A stretch of 5,707 nt of DNA, taken from assembly GCA_030042795.1 (NCBI GenBank), contig JASHYZ010000651.1, positions 1 through 5,707 on the forward strand, read 5' to 3'. The notes under the pieces were generated by a model. It was not told the origin of the DNA. It ran no database searches and was given only the letters and a program-made list of their open reading frames with translations. Position numbers and translations under genes: made by a program. Shown here piece by piece: positions 1 to 4,619 of this stretch. The DNA comes from Terriglobia bacterium (GTDB lineage Bacteria > Acidobacteriota > Terriglobia > UBA7540). Numbering within the stretch: position 1 is the stretch's first letter; every line of letters starts with the position of its first letter.

Positions 1-87
1 GGGCCGAGGTTCTTTCGGTTGGAGGTGCGATAGAAAACCTGGGTGGGCGCGGAACAGAGGGATTGTAGCACAAGGGCTTAAGTTCTT

Positions 88-122
88 CTCCGGCCGCGAA
101 GAATTTGCCTTTATAGCCGGAG
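88..122. repeat. Inverted repeat, 7-bp arms
   Basis: CTCCGGC at 88-94 is perfectly complementary to GCCGGAG at 116-122, with a 21-nt loop. There is no T-tract on either side, so it is not a clear intrinsic terminator. Function unknown. Confidence 0.4.
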
Positions 123-153
123 CAAATCCGATCGTGTCTGGTGGTACCTCTGC

Positions 154-304
154 GTTCTCTGTGGCTAGAAGCCTTCAACCTGACGCGGCCTTTGGCCGTA
201 ACCAAACCGGAGTCCTCGGCGCTCTCTGTGCCTAGAAGCCTCTCAACACAGAGTTCACGGAGATTCTGTGGCCTCAGTGTTGAAGGCTTTTGGCCACAGA
301 GGGC
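154..304. repeat. Inverted pair of dispersed repeats (CACAGAG/AGAAGCC family)
   Basis: The 26-nt unit at 154-179 (GTTCTCTGTGGC...CCTTCAAC) recurs as its reverse complement at 279-304 (GTTGAAGGC...CCACAGAG), matching at about 22 of 26 positions. A third partial copy lies at 224-246. It is followed by CACAGAG at 247-253, which pairs perfectly with CTCTGTG at 224-230. CACGGAG-type words continue at 256-262, 304-310 and around 371-377. The arrangement suggests a decayed palindromic or non-autonomous mobile repeat. No open reading frame in it looks like a transposase. Confidence 0.6.
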
Positions 305-413
305 ACGGAGAACCTCACTTTGGTTGTGGCCCAAGCCACGCCTTGCAGGGGGGCTTCTCGACGCGGAGAACACGGAGAACTGGGTTTTCCGAGCCAAGTC
401 ACGTTCCAAATTT

Positions 414-1649
414 TCATGTCCCCGGGGCAGCGCGGTCGGTGGAAATCAGGTAAATCGCAAAGGCACCCAGAATTCCTCCAATAGCGATGAGAGCCCAGGC
501 GAGATTGTAACTGTGCCGCGTATCGAAGATATAACCTGCCATCACGCCGCCAAACGTCTGGCCCACCGAATCCGCCATGATGATCAGCGCCAGCAGCTTC
601 CCCAGCGCCGCCAGGCCGAAGCAGTCAGCCGCCACCAGCGGTATCAGCATATAATCCGCGCCCATGGCGAAGCCAAAGATCACGGCGAAAGTGACGACCG
701 ACGTGTCGTGATGGCGAACGAGCAGCAGGGGAATGGCAGACGCAAGCAACAGGTAAAAGAGAGCCATCACGTTCTTGCGCGTGAACCGGTCCGCGACATA
801 GCCCACCGTTACTCGACCCGCCAGGCTCGCGATGAGCAGAATACTCAGCATGCGAGACGCCCAGCCCATGTCATGACCGGCGTCCCTCAAGAAGAGGATG
901 AAATGAGAAATGACGGTTCCGATGGCCCAGATGGTGAGCGTGCTGCCCATCAGCAGCAGCCAGAAGTTCAGCGTGCGAACGGCCCGGCCCACCGGCACCG
1001 GATTTATCTCAACGGCCGGGGCCTCCGCCGTGGCGCCGTCGGGCAGTACCCCTAACTGTTGCGGGGAAGAGCGTGTGACCCAGATTCCGACGGGAAAGAG
1101 AATCAGGATCATCATTGTCCCGTTCACTTCGAACGCCCGCCGCCAGCCGAAGCTGCCGACGAGCCAGTGAATCAACAAAGGAGCCGTCGCGCCGCCAAGC
1201 CCGAGTCCCAAATAGGCGTAGCCCATGGCACGCCCGCGGAGGGCGCGAAACCAATTCGCAATTAAGACTTGGTTTGGGATGGGCCCGGCCAGCACATAAC
1301 CCACAACTTCGGTGAAGCAGAGTAGGTAATACTGCCGGAGCGTTGAGATCATTCCCATGAAGAGGAACGAGAGGCCCCCGAATGCGATTCCCCATAGGAT
1401 CACCGCGCGCGCGCCTACGCGGTCAATCAGCGCGCCGGCGAGCAAACCAAACAGGGGAGCGACCACCACAAAGCCGTAAAAGATTCCGCTATTCGCCTGT
1501 TGGCGGGTGAAACCGAGGGCATCAATGAGGGAGACGTAGTAAACCGGAAGGCCGTAGTAAACGATTCCGGTTGTGAGGAAGAGATTCAGAAAGGCTGCAG
1601 CCACAATCCACCGGCCGTAAAAGATGCGGCTCTGTTTTACTTCGCTCAT
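414..1649 (-). CDS. Major facilitator superfamily transporter, monocarboxylate/oxalate-formate-like
   Basis: This encodes a 411-residue inner-membrane secondary transporter, a normal length for a 12-helix MFS protein. Residues 12-40, 55-75 and 80-120 are hydrophobic helices. The diagnostic motif A between helices 2 and 3 is at 72-81 (GALIDRVGAR), and its counterpart in the second half is at 283-292 (GYVADRFTRK). A polar central loop lies around 192-225 between two six-helix halves. The NWFRALRGRAMG segment (132-143) and the late GYIFDTRHSY segment (372-381) resemble the monocarboxylate porter and oxalate:formate antiporter branches, so an organic-anion substrate is a reasonable inference; the substrate itself cannot be read. 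The ATG start is constrained: an in-frame stop lies six codons upstream. The ribosome site is weak (only GGAA just before the start), and a palindromic repeat begins about 14 bases upstream, inside what should be the promoter/leader. The gene is co-directional with the selenoprotein gene but more than 500 bases away. Confidence 0.93.
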   Translation of the reverse strand: MSEVKQSRIFYGRWIVAAAFLNLFLTTGIVYYGLPVYYVSLIDALGFTRQQANSGIFYGFVVVAPLFGLLAGALIDRVGARAVILWGIAFGGLSFLFMGMISTLRQYYLLCFTEVVGYVLAGPIPNQVLIANWFRALRGRAMGYAYLGLGLGGATAPLLIHWLVGSFGWRRAFEVNGTMMILILFPVGIWVTRSSPQQLGVLPDGATAEAPAVEINPVPVGRAVRTLNFWLLLMGSTLTIWAIGTVISHFILFLRDAGHDMGWASRMLSILLIASLAGRVTVGYVADRFTRKNVMALFYLLLASAIPLLLVRHHDTSVVTFAVIFGFAMGADYMLIPLVAADCFGLAALGKLLALIIMADSVGQTFGGVMAGYIFDTRHSYNLAWALIAIGGILGAFAIYLISTDRAAPGT

Positions 1650-1663
1650 AGGATTCCGTGGTC

Positions 1664-1710
1664 GTCATTCCCGCGATGCTTGTCCTAGCGAAAGTAGGGA
1701 GCGGGAATCC
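1664..1710 (-). repeat. REP/MITE-like palindromic element, copy A
   Basis: This 47-nt unit begins CATTCCCGCG and ends GCGGGAATCC, so its ends are mutually complementary and it can fold on itself. Its reverse complement matches copy B at 2048-2097 at about 38 of 44 aligned positions; the mismatches are scattered substitutions. It lies 14 bases upstream of the transporter start codon. GCGGGAATC at 1701-1709 also pairs perfectly with GATTCCCGC at 1730-1738, giving an alternative 9-bp hairpin. Confidence 0.7.
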
Positions 1711-1860
1711 GGCACAATCCAGTGCGGAAGATTCCCGCTGCCGGCGATGGAACGCGTGACGACGGACTTCACAGACTATCTTAAGTGGCGAAGGGTGTCT
1801 GCACGGAAGTGTGGCCGATTCGGACCCATCGGGTAGAAGGTGTGAGCGATGCAGGGCCTC

Positions 1861-1933
1861 GCGCAAAGACGCCAAGAGCGCAAAGAAGAACTTCCTGTTC
1901 ACCGCGCTCAAGCTGCGTCTTTGTGGCTTTGCG
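1861..1933. repeat. CGCAAAGACGC-type inverted/direct repeat block
   Basis: CAAAGACGC at 1864-1872 is perfectly complementary to GCGTCTTTG at 1915-1923 (9-bp arms, 42-nt loop). CGCAAAG appears directly at 1862-1868 and 1879-1885 (17-nt period) and inverted as CTTTGCG at 1927-1933. This is a common style of decayed intergenic repeat. No coding content is evident. Confidence 0.6.
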
Positions 1934-1958
1934 TGCGAGTTCGTCTTCGGTCCGGTTG

Positions 1959-2008
1959 GTAGGGCCGACCCCTTGAGTCGGCCTTGGCCGGGGCAAGCCC
2001 CACCCTAC
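1959..2008. repeat. Branched GC-rich palindromic element
   Basis: An outer stem GTAGGG (1959-1964) / CCCTAC (2003-2008) encloses two hairpins: GGCCGAC (1963-1969) with GTCGGCC (1977-1983), and GGGGC (1990-1994) with GCCCC (1997-2001). The outer and first inner stems share two bases, so they compete at the junction. The fold resembles a small three-way junction on either strand. It sits inside a repeat-filled spacer, which suggests a mobile repeat, but an RNA role cannot be excluded. Confidence 0.5.
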
Positions 2009-2047
2009 AAGGCGAGGACGACCCTTTCTGACCCTGCGTGAAAACCC

Positions 2048-2097
2048 GTGGATTCCCGCTCCCCGCTTTCGCGAGGGCAAGCTTCGCAGGAATCCAC
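2048..2097 (+). repeat. REP/MITE-like palindromic element, copy B
   Basis: This 50-nt unit has perfect 9-bp terminal inverted repeats, GTGGATTCC at 2048-2056 and GGAATCCAC at 2089-2097. It is the inverted partner of copy A (1664-1710); together they bracket about 340 bases of other repeat modules. It lies about 70 bases past the stop codon of the selenoprotein gene, so it would be transcribed as a 3' hairpin if no terminator intervenes. Confidence 0.7.
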
Positions 2098-2163
2098 AGG
2101 CCTCCGCTCTGAAAGCCCCGTTGCTTCGAGACGCCCATGTGAGACTGGTGAGAAACGCCTCGC

Positions 2164-3444
2164 TTAGCGCTTGGCAACATAGACGGTGGTATTGGGGTTA
2201 TAGTTCCGCCAGTCGAACCAGAAGTCCTTGATGGCGGTCACCTGTTCCAGGCAGATTCCCTGGGCCTTCCCCGAGACAGCGCAGCCATGGAAATCCCATT
2301 GGCTGCCGGTGGCCGCATCCATTAGCAAAGGCGCGGCTGCGGTCTCTTTCAACCAGGCAATATCGGTTGGGTGCGCTTGTTGGTCATCGAAGACGCGATA
2401 AAAGGCCGGTTCGCCTTCAACGCCAGATATGCGGTCGCGAAACACGCGCACGGATTGGCCATCCGGGCCCACTACCAGCAGGACCGGCTCGGTACCCACA
2501 TGGTCAAGCACCAGCTTCTCTTGAAGAACCGCGTCCAAAGGATACGCCCGGCTGGCCCCGAAGGCCTGAATGCCCAGCATGAGGGAGCGCGGCTTGAGAC
2601 CCAGGGCCGGATTCGCAAAGCTCAGCACGGTGGGGTCCTTCAAGATTGTCACTTCCCAGTCTTTCTTGGCGTAGTCGGAAGCGTATTTGCCAACATTCTT
2701 CAGCACCGCACCGTTCGGCTCCTCCGCGGCCCAGAGACCGAACGAGAGTTCGTCCGAAGGCACAAAGGTCAGATGCCGGCCGGCCATCGGTCCGGAGACA
2801 GCCGCGCCAGTGATTTGCTGCCAGTAGGAGCCCGTCTGGTCATCCCGCATCAGAAAGTTCTGGTTGTTGATGCCGGCGAGATGGAAAGTGAACACCAGGC
2901 CGTTGCTTTCGCGTCTCCACACCAGACCGGTGTGGCAGAGCGTTCAATAGGTGGTGACGATCGGCACGCCGCCCACCACGTCATTGATGATGTGGTGGTA
3001 GGCGATGGTTCGAATGGGATAAGCGCGGGCGCTGCCGCTGAGCTTCACGGCCAGTACTTTGTCATCCGGGTCTATTTTCACCTGCTGGATGGAAGCAAAG
3101 AGCGGATGTGTATCCGGGTGAAACATTAACTCGTAAACGTTCACGCGCGAAAGCATGGCAAAGGCGCAGACGAACACCGTGCCCACGGTTGCCAGAATAC
3201 GTTGCTTGCGCCCTTGCTCTAACCGCCAGTACCAGGCCAGCCCCACAAGCGCGAGAACAACGCAGAGACCCTCGACGATAGATCGAATCTGAATGACGGC
3301 CAGCGCGGCTGCCAGCTCGCGCGGCCCTTGGCGACGGAACGGCCGGATTACATACATCGGGTAGGCGAGGCCCGCGAGTGAGACAACGAGCAAGGTAATC
3401 AGGAACCAGGAATATGCCAGTTTCTGGCGTGCAGAGCCTGCCAT
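2164..3444 (-). CDS. Membrane-anchored DUF3179 selenoprotein (in-frame UGA read as Sec)
   Basis: One 426-residue protein, read through the TGA at 2944-2946. Three hydrophobic helices form an N-terminal anchor (about 11-33, 55-75 and 83-99). The DUF3179 region follows from about 103: SGSARAYPIRTIAYHHIINDVVGG, then TY-U167-TLC170-HTG, where family members have Cys at the U position. Typical family signatures continue after the TGA: DDQTGSYWQQITGAAVSGP around 201-219, a second RAYPLDAV block at about 299, TGSQWDFHG at about 379-387 and FWFDWRNYNP near the end. The N-terminal part (166 residues) and the C-terminal part are in the same frame, with no indel. A SECIS-like hairpin follows the TGA. 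The start ATG has a strong Shine-Dalgarno site, GAGGTGA, six bases upstream. DUF3179 has no established biochemical role that I know; a Sec-x-x-Cys pair suggests thiol or peroxide redox chemistry (inference). The alternative is a Cys-to-stop nonsense mutation, but the perfect hairpin makes this less likely. Confidence 0.85.
2912..2946 (-). promoter_or_regulatory. Bacterial SECIS-like element with its UGA codon
   Basis: Counting the U of UGA as 1, the mRNA has CCACACC at 12-18, loop GGUCU at 19-23 and GGUGUGG at 24-30. That is a perfect 7-bp stem with five G-C pairs (window 2917-2935). A weaker lower extension is possible: C9-G32, U8-A33, then G6-C34 and C5-G35 across a bulged C7, with an internal loop at 10-11/31. 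Known bacterial SECIS elements lie directly after the UGA inside the coding sequence and need a G early in a small apical loop. GGUCU is also, from memory, the loop of the E. coli fdhF element, where the key G and U are at 23-24; here the equivalents are at 20-21, one codon closer. The bulged U of fdhF is not obvious here. Confidence 0.8.
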
Positions 3445-3450
3445 CGCGTG

Positions 3451-3457
3451 TCACCTC
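3451..3457 (-). promoter_or_regulatory. Shine-Dalgarno site of the selenoprotein gene
   Basis: The minus strand reads GAGGTGA followed by six bases (CACGCG) and the ATG at 3444-3442. This near-ideal site fixes the start and shows that the upstream half is a translated gene rather than a remnant. Confidence 0.8.
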
Positions 3458-3493
3458 AGCGTACAAAGTTCTTACGGTACCAAGTCGGTCTAC

Positions 3494-3522
3494 TTTATAT
3501 GATGCGCACGCACTCAGGGCAA
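3494..3522 (-). promoter_or_regulatory. Putative sigma70-type promoter of the selenoprotein gene
   Basis: On the minus strand, TTGCCC (3522-3517, 4/6 match to the -35 consensus) is separated by exactly 17 bases from TATAAA (3499-3494, 5/6 match to the -10 consensus). This predicts a transcript starting near 3487 with a leader of about 40 bases. It rests on sequence match alone. Confidence 0.5.
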
Positions 3523-3737
3523 TACTATAGAAACCTTAGTTGCGAAGAGTATAGGCACTATGAGACACCCACGGCGCAGCAGAGCTAACCTCATCTGTGC
3601 CGTCCGACCCTTAGGAAGAACCCGTTGCCCACTCAGAGAGGGTGAGGTGTGGCACACTGTTGACGTGACCTCTCGCTGCGCCCGGATGGCAAAGGTGTTC
3701 TCTTTGGTTTATCGGAGGACATCACCTCAGATTATTC

Positions 3738-3767
3738 TTGACAACAAAGTCCAGATTCGCGTAGCTT
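3738..3767 (+). promoter_or_regulatory. Weak candidate promoter for the Fur-family gene
   Basis: A perfect -35 hexamer TTGACA lies at 3738-3743. The best -10 at 18-bp spacing is TAGCTT (3762-3767), only 3/6. An alternative is CATAAT at 3804-3809 (5/6) with a poor -35 (TTCAAC, 3782-3787) 16 bases upstream. Which one is used, if either, cannot be decided from sequence. Confidence 0.25.
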
Positions 3768-3856
3768 AGCACTTCGGCTTCTTCAACGACCGTCGATTCG
3801 CACCATAATATTGTACTGTTGCCGCTTGTCGTCGATCAGCGGCGGAGAGGTTTAGG

Positions 3857-4360
3857 ATGGCAGTTGAGGCTTATCTTGCGACAGAGTCGCAATTAGGACG
3901 CTCGAAAGGTGAAGGAGCCATTACTCGCCCATCGCTGCTGAAGGACTTGGTGGAGCGCGGGGTGCGAATGACCGCGCAGAGGCGCCTGCTCGTGCGCATT
4001 ATTCAGGATTCGCCCCGGCACCTGGATGCCGCTGAGCTGCTCAGGCTCGCCAAACGGGAGAATGAAGGCATTGACCGCGCCACCGTTTATCGAACCATTG
4101 CCTTGCTCAAGAAGTGCGGGCTGATCGATGAGCTCGACCTCATGCACCTCGAAGGTGAGAAGCACTACTACGAGGCCAAGACGAACCGGGACCACTGCCA
4201 CATTGCCTGCTTCCGGTGTGGAGCGATCATGGAGTACGCCAGCCGGTCCTTCCAGAAGCTTAAGGAAGAAATCGCCGCGCAGAGCGGTTTTCGGATCCGG
4301 GCGGTGCGCCTGGAAGTGGGCGGGATCTGCGGCGCCTGCCAGCGAGCCGGTAGTTCTTGA
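3857..4360 (+). CDS. Fur-family metal-responsive transcriptional regulator
   Basis: A 167-residue cytoplasmic DNA-binding repressor, slightly longer than usual because of a ~20-residue N-terminal extension ahead of the winged-helix domain (about 25-95). The recognition helix region is at 73-90 (DRATVYRTIALLKKCGLI), the classic Fur signature. Structural zinc would be held by two CxxC pairs, C118/C121 and C158/C161. By alignment from memory, H55, E106, H113, H115 and E126 correspond to regulatory-metal ligands of Fur/PerR proteins. The HxH spacing (H113-C-H115) is PerR-like, but Glu rather than Asp at 126 is Fur-like and argues against PerR-type peroxide sensing. C114 lies inside this site, which is unusual. 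The start is supported by GGAGAGG (3844-3850) six bases upstream. The metal (iron, zinc, manganese) cannot be assigned, so no symbol is given. Divergence from the selenoprotein gene and the receptor gene downstream are plausible but unproven regulatory links. Confidence 0.93.
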   Translation: MAVEAYLATESQLGRSKGEGAITRPSLLKDLVERGVRMTAQRRLLVRIIQDSPRHLDAAELLRLAKRENEGIDRATVYRTIALLKKCGLIDELDLMHLEGEKHYYEAKTNRDHCHIACFRCGAIMEYASRSFQKLKEEIAAQSGFRIRAVRLEVGGICGACQRAGSS

Positions 4361-4498
4361 TGCAGTTTTCTTTCTGCCTGATGCGACTATATCGCAACTG
4401 TTGGCACTCTCCCGTCGGGGCGAGACCCGGTCGAAAGATCTAGCGTAGGGCAACAGGCCGAAGGAGAAGTTACAAGAAGCTGGTTCAGAGACTTAAGG

Positions 4499-4543
4499 CC
4501 GGTCCCCACGACAAACCTTTTCGCGAAGGGTCGCGGGGACCGG
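4499..4543 (+). terminator. Strong hairpin, possible terminator of the regulator gene
   Basis: CCGGTCCCC (4499-4507) pairs perfectly with GGGGACCGG (4535-4543). After one mismatch, CGAC pairs with GTCG, and the loop carries CCTT/AAGG around TTCGCG. The fold is very stable. No T-tract follows (the next bases are AAATCGAC), so it is not a canonical intrinsic terminator; it could be an RNA-stability or leader structure, or another dispersed palindrome. Confidence 0.4.
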
Positions 4544-4554
4544 AAATCGACAAC

Positions 4555-4600
4555 CCGATGGGCTGACGATCGGTACTATTATAAGGAAGCCAGCCATCGG
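4555..4600 (+). promoter_or_regulatory. Mutually exclusive hairpins just upstream of the receptor ribosome site
   Basis: CCGATGGGCTG (4555-4565) can pair with CAGCCATCGG (4591-4600), 10 bp with one bulged G, ending five bases before the AGGAG ribosome site. The same CCGAT (4555-4559) can instead pair with ATCGG at 4569-4573. The larger loop contains the only TATTATAA-like box. This could be a switchable leader or an operator, or chance plus repeat composition. Confidence 0.35.
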
Positions 4601-4605
4601 TAATC

Positions 4606-4610
4606 AGGAG
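4606..4610 (+). promoter_or_regulatory. Shine-Dalgarno site of the TonB-dependent receptor
   Basis: AGGAG followed by a nine-base A-rich spacer and ATG at 4620-4622. It supports this start, although it gives an unusually long basic stretch before the signal-peptide core. Confidence 0.7.
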
Positions 4611-4619
4611 AAAAAACAG

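Larger units (their letters stand above)
1..413. other. Repeat-rich spacer without a convincing gene
   Basis: No coding region is supported here. The left 70 bases could hold the last codons of a gene cut by the window edge (one frame stops at 66-68), but nothing is recognisable. From about 140 onward the sequence consists of degenerate copies of CACAGAG, CACGGAG and tAGAAGCC words in both orientations, the style of dispersed intergenic repeat seen in acidobacterial and other soil-bacterial genomes. No T-tract terminator was seen for the transporter gene that ends at 414. Confidence 0.7.
1650..2163. other. Spacer built from several dispersed repeat modules
   Basis: No gene is supported in these 514 bases. 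Four modules follow one another: an ATTCCCGC palindromic element next to the transporter start (1664-1710) with a third ATTCCCGC arm at 1730-1738; a short CCGAT/ATCGG palindrome at 1815-1832; a CGCAAAGACGC inverted-repeat block at 1861-1933; and a branched GC-rich element at 1959-2008. It closes with a second, inverted copy of the ATTCCCGC element at 2048-2097. Short open frames crossing the modules show no conserved protein features. Confidence 0.75.
3445..3856. other. Divergent control region between selenoprotein and Fur-family genes
   Basis: This 412-bp spacer separates two divergently read genes. It holds the minus-strand promoter near 3494-3522 and weaker plus-strand promoter candidates closer to the regulator. 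The only notable reading frame (3560-3769, plus, 69 codons) has no recognisable features, an unremarkable arginine-rich composition and no clear ribosome site, so it is not called as a gene. The AT-rich stretch at 3804-3816 (CATAATATTGTAC) is the best place for a metalloregulator operator, but it does not convincingly match a Fur or PerR box. Confidence 0.6.
4361..4619 (+). other. Structured spacer/leader before the receptor gene
   Basis: No gene is supported in these 259 bases. They hold a long hairpin (4499-4543), a pair of competing hairpins (4555-4600) and the receptor's ribosome site. TATTATAA-like sequence near 4576-4584 could serve as a -10, but no acceptable -35 was found at normal spacing. 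The receptor may therefore have its own promoter or be read through from the regulator. Confidence 0.5.

Noticed and set aside
2..234. Open frame from the left edge ending at TAG 233-235, as a partial gene
   Set aside because: No start in the window, it runs into the dispersed repeats, and the translation is not recognisable.
141..1055. 304-codon plus-strand reading frame
   Set aside because: Its larger part is the antisense of the MFS transporter and its start lies in repeats; the translation is low-complexity (QQ, RR, H-rich) and resembles no protein family.
1785..2080. Short open frames on both strands across the repeat spacer
   Set aside because: They run through palindromic repeat modules and have no protein-like features.
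2944..2946. TGA as a true stop, with two separate genes or a pseudogene
   Set aside because: The frame is preserved with no indel, both halves carry intact family motifs, no ribosome site precedes the GTG at 2922, and a SECIS-like hairpin follows the TGA. A nonsense mutation remains the main alternative, but it does not explain the hairpin.
2371..3129. 252-codon plus-strand reading frame
   Set aside because: Antisense of the DUF3179 gene. The minus-strand translation has clear family motifs and this one has none.
3560..3769. 69-codon plus-strand frame in the divergent spacer
   Set aside because: No ribosome site, no recognisable domain and a composition like non-coding sequence.
3804..3818. 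Fur/PerR box near CATAATATTGTAC
   Set aside because: Only partial AT-rich dyad symmetry. It does not match the 7-1-7 consensus well enough to call an operator.
3893..4453. 186-codon minus-strand reading frame
   Set aside because: Antisense of the Fur-family gene, with no recognisable motifs.
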